From Terribacillus saccharophilus (GTDB taxonomy: Bacteria > Bacillota > Bacilli > Bacillales > Amphibacillaceae): DNA of 64,000 nucleotides. The notes beneath the pieces are model-generated. The model worked only from the letters and a program-made list of their open reading frames with translations, had not been told where the DNA came from and searched no databases. This document shows positions 42,727 through 51,680 of the stretch, one piece after another. The stretch covers positions 124,001 to 188,000 of the forward strand of contig NZ_NPBJ01000029.1 in NCBI RefSeq assembly GCF_002272075.1. Direction: 5' to 3'. Every line of letters begins with the position of its first letter. Positions within the stretch are counted from its first letter, which is position 1. Position numbers and translations under genes: made by a program.

Positions 42727-44943
42727 ATGTTAGATACGACACAAACAGTCAATTGGAAAGAGCACGTGACAGCTGTGCTCGAATCACGCTTTGCAGAAGC
42801 TGATGCAAAACATCTGATTCAATATGGTGAGCGCCTGATAGAGCAGAAGGCCTGGTCATCCGATAAAGAGTGGTTGAACCAACTTATATTGGAAGGTTTG
42901 TCACAGCTGGATGAAGAAGAGCCACAATGGACATATATCGCTGCCAGCTTGTATCTTGAACAGCTTTATTTCCAAGCTTCACAAAACAGAGGTTACAATT
43001 TTGAAGAGAAATACGGATCATTCTACAGCTTGATTCAGCAATTGACTGAGATCGGTATCTATAACAAATTCCTTCTCGACACATACAGTGAAGATGAGAT
43101 CAATCATTTCCATAGCTTGATCGACTATAAGAAAGACGGACTGTTCACATATATTGGTCTGCGTACGCTGGCAGATCGTTATCTGGCGACTGACCATAAA
43201 GGCGGAACGTACGAGCTTCCGCAGGAGAGGTTCATGATTATCGCAATGACAGTCATGAGCAAAGAGCCTAAAGAAACGCGCAAAGAGCTTGTAACAGAAG
43301 CTTACTGGGCATTGAGCAATCTTTACATGACAGTCGCAACACCAACATTGTCCAACTCCGGAAAGAGCTATGGTCAGCTTTCCAGCTGCTTTATTGATAC
43401 GGTTGATGACAGCTTGCAAGGAATCTTCGACAGCAATACAGACATCGCGAATCTATCTAAGAATGGCGGGGGTATCGGTGTCTATCTAGGTAAGATCCGC
43501 AGCCGCGGCAGTGCAATCAAAGGCTTCGAAGGTGCTTCTTCAGGCGTGCTTCCTTGGATGAAACAGCTTAACAATACAGCTGTAAGTGTTGACCAGCTTG
43601 GCCAGCGTAAAGGAGCAATTGCCACATATCTTGATATCTGGCATAAAGACATTTTCCCATTCCTTGATGCGAAGCTGAATAACGGTGATGAGCGTCAGCG
43701 TACACATGATTTATTTACAGGTGTCTGTCTGCCTGATATCTTCATGGAGCAAGTACAATCACGCGGCAATTGGTATCTTTTCGATCCGCATGAAGTCCGT
43801 CGAGTAATGGGTTACTCTTTGGAAGATTTCTATGATGAGACTAGAGGCGATGGTTCCTTCCGTGAGAAGTACTGGGAATGTGTAGAGAGTCCGGACTTGC
43901 ACAAAGAAGAGATTCCAGCTATCAACGTAATGAAGCGTATCCTGCGCAGCCAGCTGGAAACAGGCGGCCCGTTCATGTTCTACCGTGATGAAGTCAACCG
44001 TCAGAATGCCAACAAGCATGCTGGTATGATTTACTCCAGTAACCTTTGCACGGAGATCATGCAGAACCAAAGTCCGACTATCATGACAGAGCAAGTTACT
44101 CAAGACGGTAAAATCATCATTACAAAAGAACCAGGTGATTTCGTCGTATGTAACCTTTCTTCTATTTCTTTGGCGAAGGCAGTTACAGAAGACGTTTTGG
44201 AGCGCCTGATTCCAATCCAGGTTCGTATGCTGGATAATGTTATTGATTTGAACACGATTCCTGTATTACAAGCGCAGATTACTAACCAGAAATACCGTGC
44301 CATTGGACTCGGAACATTTGGATGGCATCACCTGCTTGCATTGAAACAGATTGATTGGGAAAGTGATGAAGCTGTTGCATATGCAGATGAACTGTATGAG
44401 AAAATTGCTTATCTAACCATTCAATCCAGCATGGAAATTGCAAAGGAAAAAGGTGTTTACCCTGTTTTCGAAGGTTCTGATTGGGCAAATGGAAGCTACT
44501 TCGATAATAAAGGCTATACAACTGGCGATTCTGAGCTTGACTGGAAAGGTCTGCAAGAGCAAGTAAAAGAAAATGGTATGCGTAACGCGTACTTGATGGC
44601 GGTAGCGCCGAACTCTTCTACTGCGTTGATTGCAGGAAGCACAGCTACAACAGACCCGATCTTCAGTAAGTTCTATTCTGAAGAGAAGAAGGATTACAAG
44701 ATTCCGGTCACTGCACCTGATTTGAATGAAGAAACAGATCGTTTCTATAAATCCGCTTATGAAATCGATCAGCAGTGGAGCGTGAAGCAAAATGCAGCGC
44801 GCCAAAAGCATATCGATCAGGCTATTTCTTTCAATATGTATGTTCCGAATTCCATCAAAGCAAAAGAATTGCTTGATTTGCATATTGCTGTTTGGGATTC
44901 CGGTATCAAGACATCTTACTATTTGCGTTCTACATCCAACTAA
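42727..44943 (+). CDS. Class I ribonucleotide reductase large (alpha) subunit, lacking the C-terminal cysteine tail
   Basis: This 738-residue protein reduces ribonucleotides to deoxyribonucleotides. Active-site residues align closely with E. coli NrdA: Cys221 (LSSCF) and Cys475 (VCNLSS) as the redox pair, Asn439-Cys441-Glu443 in NLCTEI, and Tyr731-Tyr732 in SYYLR for radical transfer. There is no N-terminal ATP cone. The protein stops six residues after the Tyr pair, so the usual flexible tail with two cysteines, which passes electrons from thioredoxin, is absent. No other frame after the stop encodes it. No small (beta) subunit gene or nrdI is adjacent: a strong terminator follows. GGAGGAGG precedes the ATG. 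Confidence 0.92.
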   Translation: MLDTTQTVNWKEHVTAVLESRFAEADAKHLIQYGERLIEQKAWSSDKEWLNQLILEGLSQLDEEEPQWTYIAASLYLEQLYFQASQNRGYNFEEKYGSFYSLIQQLTEIGIYNKFLLDTYSEDEINHFHSLIDYKKDGLFTYIGLRTLADRYLATDHKGGTYELPQERFMIIAMTVMSKEPKETRKELVTEAYWALSNLYMTVATPTLSNSGKSYGQLSSCFIDTVDDSLQGIFDSNTDIANLSKNGGGIGVYLGKIRSRGSAIKGFEGASSGVLPWMKQLNNTAVSVDQLGQRKGAIATYLDIWHKDIFPFLDAKLNNGDERQRTHDLFTGVCLPDIFMEQVQSRGNWYLFDPHEVRRVMGYSLEDFYDETRGDGSFREKYWECVESPDLHKEEIPAINVMKRILRSQLETGGPFMFYRDEVNRQNANKHAGMIYSSNLCTEIMQNQSPTIMTEQVTQDGKIIITKEPGDFVVCNLSSISLAKAVTEDVLERLIPIQVRMLDNVIDLNTIPVLQAQITNQKYRAIGLGTFGWHHLLALKQIDWESDEAVAYADELYEKIAYLTIQSSMEIAKEKGVYPVFEGSDWANGSYFDNKGYTTGDSELDWKGLQEQVKENGMRNAYLMAVAPNSSTALIAGSTATTDPIFSKFYSEEKKDYKIPVTAPDLNEETDRFYKSAYEIDQQWSVKQNAARQKHIDQAISFNMYVPNSIKAKELLDLHIAVWDSGIKTSYYLRSTSN

Positions 44944-44946
44944 TAC

Positions 44947-44978
44947 AAAAGGGACCCTTTTTACAGGGTCCCTTTTTC
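44947..44978. terminator. Bidirectional terminator after the reductase
   Basis: AAAAGGGACCCT / AGGGTCCCTTTT with a 6-nt loop, T-run on the right. It closes the reductase transcript with no room for a second gene. Confidence 0.93.
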
Positions 44979-45626
44979 TATGCGTTTTACTTGTTCGTTT
45001 CCGAAAACGGCTGTTGGGTTCTCGTTCTCTAGATATAAACAAGCATCTTCGTCTATGCCATATCCGAATGGGATATTGTGATGATGTAAGCCGGAAATGA
45101 GGTTCGGTTCATCATGCCATTGGGAGAAATGGACACTAATCAGCTGGTTTTGGAGGATACCGAGACCTGGCCCGCTCCAAGCTTGCTGATTGTCCGTATC
45201 GTGTGGGGAAAGCAGGACAGTTTCTGGTATAAGCAATGCTCCAGCGCTATTACCTGCCAGCGGTGTACACGCAGCATATTTTTCTCTTAATAGCTGCTTA
45301 AATGGCTCTTTGGCATATAAGCTATAATATGTTTTCGAATGACCGCCTCCGATGAAAATTCCTGTAGCATTTGAAACAATATCAGTTGCATCTTCTGTAG
45401 CTAATTCACCCCTTTCATTCGGTACGATGACGGATATATTTTTCTTATGTACTCCTTGAGCGATCCAATGACTCGTATAACGGGGCAGGAATGCTTCATA
45501 GCCTTCCCGATATACAATCAATAAAGCGATGTGGGCGTTTTCTCCGCCTGCTGCTTTGGCAAAGTGGCTATTTGCTTCTTCCTGTGAGGTATTCCCTCCG
45601 AGCAGATACAGTTTTCGGGTTTGCAT
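44961..45626 (-). CDS. Peptidase S51 / cyanophycinase-like protein
   Basis: This 221-residue protein has the S51 nucleophile elbow GNSAGALL, GIFIGGGHSKTYY before it, and GYGIDEDACLYLEN after it. Family members are dipeptidase E and cyanophycinase, which hydrolyse aspartyl peptide bonds. The ATG at 45626 has GGAGG about 9 bp upstream and is preferred to the in-frame TTG at 45632. Cytoplasmic; monocistronic. Confidence 0.85.
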   Translation of the reverse strand: MQTRKLYLLGGNTSQEEANSHFAKAAGGENAHIALLIVYREGYEAFLPRYTSHWIAQGVHKKNISVIVPNERGELATEDATDIVSNATGIFIGGGHSKTYYSLYAKEPFKQLLREKYAACTPLAGNSAGALLIPETVLLSPHDTDNQQAWSGPGLGILQNQLISVHFSQWHDEPNLISGLHHHNIPFGYGIDEDACLYLENENPTAVFGNEQVKRIEKGTL

Positions 45627-45732
45627 AAGCAATCGCCTCCATTTTCCTGATTATACAATAGGTACCGTCTTAATAGAGATGCGATTTCTGTCACATACTA
45701 CTGACAGCAGGAAATGAACAGGAGGAAATTGC

Positions 45733-46446
45733 ATGGTTAGACAAGAGACAGTGAATGCCTGTAAGGAAATGCTTGAGAATCGTTTGCAGGAATTGAAACA
45801 GGCGCTAAAAGACCATTTTGGTGTCGAGATGTCCTACACGAAGGACGCTTTGGGCGAATTGAGCAACTATGATAACCATCCTGGGGATACAGCGACAGAG
45901 TTATTTGAACGGGAGAAGGATATCGCGCTGAATGATCATCTGGAGCAGGAGATGAAGGACGTCCAGGCAGCTTTAAAACGAATAGAAGATGGATCTTTCG
46001 GGATTTGTAAGAAGTCAGGAAAACCGATTCCGGAAGAACGGCTGTTGGCGATGCCGACAGCAGAAACGCTTGTAGAATACAAGCCGCAGCGAATGACACT
46101 GCATGACCGTCCAGCTGAGGAAGCTGTCATCCATCCCCGACTTGAAGATTTGGAAGGGAAAGATGATGAAGAGGACACGGAGCATAATTTTTATGACGGA
46201 GAAGACACCTTGCAGGAGCTGCAAGCGTATGGCTCATCCGAAACGCCGTCCGATTTTGTCAACACAGAAAAGGATTATGATTATATGGCGGTAAATTCCG
46301 ATGAAGAGACAGGCGGAGCACAAGATATCGAGAATTTCCTGATTGCGGACATTAACGGAAAGTTTGACGGTGTAAACGAGGATCATGAAAAGTATGAGGA
46401 TTATCTGGAGGATGCAGACGTTAAATCAATTCTCTACGACGAGTGA
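45733..46446 (+). CDS. yteA: YteA family sporulation-associated protein (DksA/TraR-like)
   Basis: This 237-residue protein has an N-terminal helical hairpin (LENRLQELKQAL, then a NHPGDTATELFEREKD block) and a DksA/TraR zinc-finger-like segment at FGICKKSGKPIPEERL. Only one of the four usual zinc cysteines remains, as is usual in this family. The C-terminal third is very acidic (EDTEHNFYDGED and more). The family is annotated as sporulation-linked; mechanism is unknown. AGGAGG lies 8 bp before the ATG. Confidence 0.88.
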   Translation: MVRQETVNACKEMLENRLQELKQALKDHFGVEMSYTKDALGELSNYDNHPGDTATELFEREKDIALNDHLEQEMKDVQAALKRIEDGSFGICKKSGKPIPEERLLAMPTAETLVEYKPQRMTLHDRPAEEAVIHPRLEDLEGKDDEEDTEHNFYDGEDTLQELQAYGSSETPSDFVNTEKDYDYMAVNSDEETGGAQDIENFLIADINGKFDGVNEDHEKYEDYLEDADVKSILYDE

Positions 46447-46478
46447 AAGAGCCGGGCTTCCATGCCCGGCTCTTTTGC
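46446..46478 (+). terminator. Terminator of yteA
   Basis: AAAGAGCCGGGC / GCCCGGCTCTTT with TTCCAT loop; it begins at the last base of the stop codon. Confidence 0.92.
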
Positions 46479-46560
46479 TGTACAGAGAAACTTGCATACA
46501 TGCTTATCCAGCGGAATACGTTGTACTACAAGCTACGTATTCTAAAAAAGGGGTTGAAGC

Positions 46561-47229
46561 ATGTTGACAGAAGCATGGACTTCGAGATTTTTCAAGCATG
46601 ATGATCGCAAGGAGCGCGATTTTGTGCTGAAATTACCGGATGCTTGGTGGAGCCGCAGCTATGAATATGGATGGGCAGCTTCTTTTGTGGAAGCAGAAGA
46701 TATCGTATTGGATGCTGCATCAGGAATCAGTCATCCGTTTAAGTTTCATTTGGCGACTTCAGCTAAAACAGTCTATGCATGTGATATAGATAGCCGGATT
46801 ACAGATGATCAGGCGATTATGGAGGATGTGATCAAAGACTTTGGCCCAGAGGAATCGGCGCGTTTACCTGAAGACTTGCTTCGGAATATCCATCGTGCTG
46901 AAGCAAATCTGACTTCGCTGCCATACGAAGATGCTTTCTTCGATAAAGTTTTCTGTATCTCAGTAATGGAGCACTTGGATGTTAGCGTGCAAAAACGTGC
47001 TTGGGAGCAATTCAGCCGTATCTTGAAACCGGATGGTTATGTCATCATGACATTCGACTACCCAACAGTTGATATTAGCATTCTTGAAACGTTGGCAGAA
47101 CTGGGTGGCTTTGACTATGCCGGACCAGTTGAAACGGAAATGCCTGCAGATGCGCTATTCAATGATCAGTGGGGAAGACTGTATTGTTACCGAGCTATCT
47201 TTCGAAAGAAGAAACCTCCATCCACTTGA
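46561..47229 (+). CDS. Class I SAM-dependent methyltransferase
   Basis: This 222-residue protein has a Rossmann-type methyltransferase core: IVLDAASGISHPF as motif I (the usual GxG is altered to ASGIS), VYACDID, FDKVFCISVMEHL as motif IV/post-I and ILKPDGYVIMTFD. An N-terminal Trp-rich segment (DAWWSRSYEYGWA) resembles methyltransferases found in glycan clusters. The acceptor is unknown. Its last 35 bases overlap the 3' end of the convergent glycosyltransferase, so the two may be functionally related. Confidence 0.82.
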   Translation: MLTEAWTSRFFKHDDRKERDFVLKLPDAWWSRSYEYGWAASFVEAEDIVLDAASGISHPFKFHLATSAKTVYACDIDSRITDDQAIMEDVIKDFGPEESARLPEDLLRNIHRAEANLTSLPYEDAFFDKVFCISVMEHLDVSVQKRAWEQFSRILKPDGYVIMTFDYPTVDISILETLAELGGFDYAGPVETEMPADALFNDQWGRLYCYRAIFRKKKPPST

Positions 47230-48745
47230 TTAGATTCGGGTTAGGATCCAAGATACTTTCATATTGTTCTTTTTGGCCGTAGATTGCTTCTGGATCCTGC
47301 TGGCGATAACGTTCGTATTTTCGGAGACGGTCCTCCGCTCTGGCCCAGCCAAAATGCTTGATACGAATGGTGCTTATACTATTCGGCAGCTGAAAGATAT
47401 TTTCGGGAAAGCGGCCGCAATGAACCGGCGTTTCCCGCCATTCATACGGGAAAGCAGGCTGATAGCGTAGCAAGAACGGGCGGTAAAATCTATGTGCTTG
47501 CCAGTACTGATCTTCCCGGTAATGTTCTTCATCCCAGAAATCGTATAAGCGGAACGAATATAAATCGAGGCCAGCTTGGTTCAACAGCTGGTCTTTTTCT
47601 ATGAGAAAAACGCTATCCAGTACTTCATCCGCGTCGAGATTTAGAATCCAATCAGGGTGTGTTGCAATAGTTTCCTGCCACTGCTGTTTCCGCAGTTGCA
47701 CTTCGTTGCTGAATTCAGACTGAGGGTTTTCAATCAATTTCAGTGGAACATTGTATTCCTTACACAGGTTCTGGCAAATAGCTATCGTATTATCTGTACT
47801 GTGATCATCAATGATGATGGCTTGATTAACCGCGGGTAAAGCGGATCTTAGCGAACGCTCCAGAAAGCGTCCAGATTCATTTTTAACAATCATGGATAGA
47901 GTGAGGGTATTCCTCGTTTCCTCCGTACTGCGACGGTTATATCCTGGCCAATTATGCTCCCATCTGAATGCAGGAAGCTTTGCCAGATCAGTCTGGCGGT
48001 AAAGATGGAAGGCAGGGTAATGTGTATCAACATAAAGGGGGATCCCGAGTGCCGCTGCACGGATACAAAAGTGGCGATCTTCTCCCCAAAAGGAGAGGTT
48101 AGGTATCTCTCCGAAATGGACGCCTTTATATAAAGCTTCACTGCTGATAAGCGTACAGGCACCTAAACCACCTACTTCATATATTCCGGGTTTCCGCATC
48201 TGTTCTAGAAATTCCTGGTGCCGCTCTGCGCGTTCACCATCTGATAACGATTCGCCGCGATGGTGGATGAATTGTTCATATTCATCCCTTAACCAGACTT
48301 GAGGCAGAGCTTGCGTACCGGGCTGCCATTGGGTCCAGAAAACACAGGAGATAATATCTTTTTGACTGGCAAGCAATTGTTCCAATGTAGCGGGGTGGAG
48401 CACAATGTCGGAATCGATGAAAAAGATATAATCCATCTTCTGCTCGATTGCATAGGAGATTATTTTATTTTTCAGAGCTGCTACTTTCCAAATAAGAGCT
48501 TCCGTCCAGTAGTGGGTATGTTCATCCTTCTGGTAGGTATCGGCAGCTTCCGATGGCAGGATGACAGCATCATGTTCAGTGGCAAAAGCGGAAAGTAGGG
48601 AACTGGATTTAGGGTCATCATTATCATCAATGAAACAGTAGGAAATCGGATTATCCTTTGCTTGCAGACGTTTGAGGGAATCCAAATAGGCTTCTAATAT
48701 GTCGGGGTCTTGTTTCACTGTTGTGCCAATCAATACCTTATACAT
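47195..48745 (-). CDS. Two-domain glycosyltransferase (Anp1-like plus GT2)
   Basis: This 516-residue protein has two GT-A domains. The first (about 1-260) has VLIGTTVKQ, a DIDS-like FFIDSDIVLHP metal motif and FWGEDRHFCIRA, resembling Anp1-type transferases. The second (about 280-500) is GT2: LTLSMIVKNESG, IIDDHSTDNT and NLDADEVLD. AAGGAG lies upstream of the ATG. The Nudix gene precedes it in the same direction at 40 bp. It is probably a dual-specificity enzyme acting on a glycan or glycopeptide; the acceptor is unknown. Confidence 0.83.
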   Translation of the reverse strand: MYKVLIGTTVKQDPDILEAYLDSLKRLQAKDNPISYCFIDDNDDPKSSSLLSAFATEHDAVILPSEAADTYQKDEHTHYWTEALIWKVAALKNKIISYAIEQKMDYIFFIDSDIVLHPATLEQLLASQKDIISCVFWTQWQPGTQALPQVWLRDEYEQFIHHRGESLSDGERAERHQEFLEQMRKPGIYEVGGLGACTLISSEALYKGVHFGEIPNLSFWGEDRHFCIRAAALGIPLYVDTHYPAFHLYRQTDLAKLPAFRWEHNWPGYNRRSTEETRNTLTLSMIVKNESGRFLERSLRSALPAVNQAIIIDDHSTDNTIAICQNLCKEYNVPLKLIENPQSEFSNEVQLRKQQWQETIATHPDWILNLDADEVLDSVFLIEKDQLLNQAGLDLYSFRLYDFWDEEHYREDQYWQAHRFYRPFLLRYQPAFPYEWRETPVHCGRFPENIFQLPNSISTIRIKHFGWARAEDRLRKYERYRQQDPEAIYGQKEQYESILDPNPNLIKWMEVSSFER

Positions 48746-48785
48746 GCACCATGCTCCTTTATGTAGTCTGTTAATAATGTATTTA

Positions 48786-49232
48786 TTAGGAGCGAGGATG
48801 TGCCTGTATTATTTTCCTGACCAAATGCAGAAACTGATCTTGTGAAGCGGCAAGTGGCGGAATAGAAGTGAGATCGTACCATGTGTAACGGAACACCAAT
48901 CCGTTGTCTACTCCATTTCCAAGGACATGATGCTCCCATGTGGCAGGGTGCTGCTGCTTTGTTTGAATCAAATAGAAATGCCGAAGCTGGAGCTCTTGTT
49001 TGTCTGGATGAAGGAATGGTGCACTCGCAACTATTTCACCGACAGGCAGATTACACAATCCAGACTCTTCATAGATTTCCCGCTGCAACGCGGTTACCAA
49101 GTCTTCCTCTGGGTCAACTGTGCCTCCTGGGACCTGTAACCCTGCTTCGGGAATATCCTTATGTTCATGGACAAGCATCTGATAGGTATTGTTGCGGATA
49201 GATATGATGTAAGCTAAAACTTTTTCGACCAA
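48786..49232 (-). CDS. Nudix hydrolase
   Basis: This 148-residue enzyme has the Nudix box GGTVDPEEDLVTALQREIYEESG. It begins with TTG, preceded by GGAGGTGA. The N-terminal segment QMLVHEHKD and a Trp/Tyr-rich C terminus suggest a small phosphate ester as substrate, but this is not predictable. It lies 40 bp upstream of the two-domain glycosyltransferase and may share its transcript; nucleotide-sugar cleavage would fit that context (inference). Confidence 0.85.
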   Translation of the reverse strand: MVEKVLAYIISIRNNTYQMLVHEHKDIPEAGLQVPGGTVDPEEDLVTALQREIYEESGLCNLPVGEIVASAPFLHPDKQELQLRHFYLIQTKQQHPATWEHHVLGNGVDNGLVFRYTWYDLTSIPPLAASQDQFLHLVRKIIQAHPRS

Positions 49233-49262
49233 ATTATCTCACCTCCATATATGATTATAGAC

Positions 49263-49302
49263 AAAAAAGCGATCACCCGTGCAGTTGGGTAATCGCTTTT
49301 TC
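49263..49302. terminator. Terminator of htrA
   Basis: GCGATCACCC / GGGTAATCGC with one C-A mismatch, flanked by A6 on the left and T5 on the right. On the minus strand it ends htrA about 107 bp after its stop. Confidence 0.82.
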
Positions 49303-49408
49303 TTGATAAGCTCTGGGGGGAGCGTAGTTGGCCGCTAAAATGACATTTTGGGGATATCATGTTTTTGTTAAGGGTGCGGCCGCCATCTATCTGATCAATA
49401 AGCAACGC

Positions 49409-50809
49409 TTATTGTTGTTGTTGTTGTTGTTGTTGCTGTGTAGATTGATCGGACTGTGTTGTTTGTTCCTTCGCTAAAGTTAGCTTTGTTGTTTCCTTCT
49501 TCCCATCACGGTAATACGTAACGGTTACCTCGTCGCCGATATTTTTATCGGAATAAAGGTAAGAGCGCAAATCGACCATGCTGGTAATATCTTGATCATC
49601 GATTTTTGTTACAACATCGTATTCCTGCAGACCAGCATCTGCTGCAGGCGAGCTTTCTACTACTTGAGCGAGTACAACACCTTGTGTCACGTCTTCGGGA
49701 AGGTTCAATGTTTCCTGCGCATTTACTTGCGGTACTTGATCCAAGCTGACTGCACCAATTCCAACGTAAGGACGTTCTACTTTGCCAGTTGACTCAAGTT
49801 GGTTAATGATTGGTTTAGCTGCATCAATCGGAATGGCAAACCCAATACCCTCGACTTCTTCTTGGGCAATCTTCATAGAATTGATGCCGACGATTTCGCC
49901 GTTTGCGTTTATCAATGCACCGCCACTGTTACCAGGGTTAATAGCTGCATCTGTTTGCAATACTTCTGTTACCCAATCCTCTGTACCATCATTATTGGAA
50001 TCAACCGCTACAGAACGATCCAGTCCACTGATGATACCTTGTGTCACAGAACCAGCGAATTCAGCTCCTAATGGGTTACCGATAGCAATCGCTTGCTGTC
50101 CAACAGTCAGGTCATCTGAAGTGCCGAATGTTGCAACTTGATCTACATTTGTGCCATCGATTTGCAATACTGCTAAGTCACTGATTTCATCAGATCCTAA
50201 TAAGGTTGCTTTTTCCTTTTGTCCGTTAGAAAGAGTTACTTCCAAGCTGGTTGCACCATCGACAACGTGATGGTTAGTCACAACGTATGCTTTGCCATCT
50301 TCTTTTTTATAAATGACACCGGATCCGGATCCTGCTTCTTCGGACTCAGAGAATAAATCCGTCTGCTGCAGATTTTCAACGCCTACTACTGCTGCAGATG
50401 CGTCTTGTATAGCGGTGGTCAGGTTTTCGGTGCTTGTTTGTGTTGCTAATGTCTGGTTACTTGATTTTGTCGTTGATGTGTTATTCGTTCCCATGGTTGC
50501 TGGGCTTGCTGCATTAGAGCTGAAGGATATGACATTCGTGAATACCAGCACTGCAACAATTGCGAGTACCAATATCCCGCCTGCAATCCCGCTGACGAAG
50601 CTCGTCCATACCTTGCCTTTTTGTTTTGGCTGCTGCGGCTGATTGATTGGTTCGTCTACTTGAATAGCTTGTGTGTATTTCGACGGTTCTTCTTCGTTTT
50701 CGGAAAGTGTATTCGTTTCATCCGGGTAGGAGTTTTCCTGTTCATAGGAAGAAGAGCGCTGCTGATCATCTGGATACTCATTGTATGGTTTGTCATTGTC
50801 TCTGTTCAT
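49409..50809 (-). CDS. htrA: HtrA-type membrane-anchored serine protease (DegP family)
   Basis: This 466-residue protease handles misfolded exported proteins. A cytoplasmic, acidic N-terminal region (1-66) is followed by a membrane helix (about 67-93), a trypsin-like domain with His181 (TNHHVV), Asp211 (SDLAVL) and Ser295 (GNSGGAL), and one PDZ domain (about 345-440). The C terminus is a run of nine glutamines encoded mostly by repeated CAA. The ATG at 50809 follows GAGGTG; an upstream in-frame codon has none. It is divergent from cssRS, as htrB is in B. subtilis, so it is probably induced by secretion stress. Confidence 0.93.
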   Translation of the reverse strand: MNRDNDKPYNEYPDDQQRSSSYEQENSYPDETNTLSENEEEPSKYTQAIQVDEPINQPQQPKQKGKVWTSFVSGIAGGILVLAIVAVLVFTNVISFSSNAASPATMGTNNTSTTKSSNQTLATQTSTENLTTAIQDASAAVVGVENLQQTDLFSESEEAGSGSGVIYKKEDGKAYVVTNHHVVDGATSLEVTLSNGQKEKATLLGSDEISDLAVLQIDGTNVDQVATFGTSDDLTVGQQAIAIGNPLGAEFAGSVTQGIISGLDRSVAVDSNNDGTEDWVTEVLQTDAAINPGNSGGALINANGEIVGINSMKIAQEEVEGIGFAIPIDAAKPIINQLESTGKVERPYVGIGAVSLDQVPQVNAQETLNLPEDVTQGVVLAQVVESSPAADAGLQEYDVVTKIDDQDITSMVDLRSYLYSDKNIGDEVTVTYYRDGKKETTKLTLAKEQTTQSDQSTQQQQQQQQQ

Positions 50810-50987
50810 GTAAGACACCTCTTTCGTGTTGTGTGTTCGTTGTTCTATACTACACATTCTACTGTCTGGATTTGGCATCTTTTCGGAGCAATTATGTAAA
50901 ATATGTGGAATGGACAAATAGCAGGAAAGTCTTTTCTTTTTGCGATTTTGTGGGAAAATAACCGTAGAGAGGAAAGGAGTCGATCAA

Positions 50988-51680
50988 ATGTCACATCATA
51001 TAATCGTTGTCGAAGACGATCACAATATAAGAAATATAGTAGAAGCTTATCTAAAAAAGGAGGGCTATCAAATCAGCGTGGCGGAAACAGCAGAGCTTGC
51101 GCTTGAGATTGCAGATAAAGAAACGCCGGATATGTGGATCATGGATATCATGCTTCCGGGCATGGACGGATACGCACTTTGTAATAAGATTCGTCAAACG
51201 AGTGAGGTGCCGATCATCATCATTTCAGCTAAAGATGAAGAAATCGACAGAATTCTTGGCTTGGAGCTTGGCGGAGATGATTATTTGACCAAACCTTTCA
51301 GCCCAAGGGAATTGGTTGCTCGTGTAAAGCGTCTGTTTAAAAGATGGAATCCGCAGACAAATCAAGAAACACAGCAAGTGAAACAAATGGATCTCCAAGC
51401 AGGTAACCTGCAGCTGCAATTAGGCGAACGCCGCATTTACTGGCATGAAGCAGAAGTAGAAGTAACAGCGAAGGAATTCGAAATGCTCGTAATACTTGTG
51501 CAGAACCCAAACCGTGCCTTTTCACGTGATGAATTGCTGACACAAGTATGGGGCGAGGATTATTTCGGCAGCGATCGAGCAGTTGATGATTTAGTAAAAC
51601 GACTTCGCAAGAAAATGGACGGTATTCCGATTGAAACAGTCTGGGGCTTTGGATATCGGTTCAGGATGAACGAAGAATGA
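50988..51680 (+). CDS. cssR: Response regulator, CssR-like (OmpR family)
   Basis: This 230-residue regulator has a receiver domain with Glu9-Asp10-Asp11, phosphorylated Asp53 (WIMDIMLPG) and the conserved Lys in LTKPF, then an OmpR winged helix (VTAKEFEMLVIL, RAVDDLVKRLRKK). GGAAAGGAG precedes the ATG. Name is inferred from its position: the divergent htrA gene and the following sensor kinase repeat the B. subtilis cssRS-htrB layout. Confidence 0.85.
   Translation: MSHHIIVVEDDHNIRNIVEAYLKKEGYQISVAETAELALEIADKETPDMWIMDIMLPGMDGYALCNKIRQTSEVPIIIISAKDEEIDRILGLELGGDDYLTKPFSPRELVARVKRLFKRWNPQTNQETQQVKQMDLQAGNLQLQLGERRIYWHEAEVEVTAKEFEMLVILVQNPNRAFSRDELLTQVWGEDYFGSDRAVDDLVKRLRKKMDGIPIETVWGFGYRFRMNEE

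Noticed and set aside
44944-44990. Frameshifted C-terminal tail of the ribonucleotide reductase
   Set aside because: Neither alternative frame after the stop encodes a CxxC or similar tail, and the terminator begins within a few bases.
49409-49440. CAA repeat as a phase-variation switch
   Set aside because: Units are three bases and at the very end of the gene, so slippage cannot cause a frameshift that turns the protein off.
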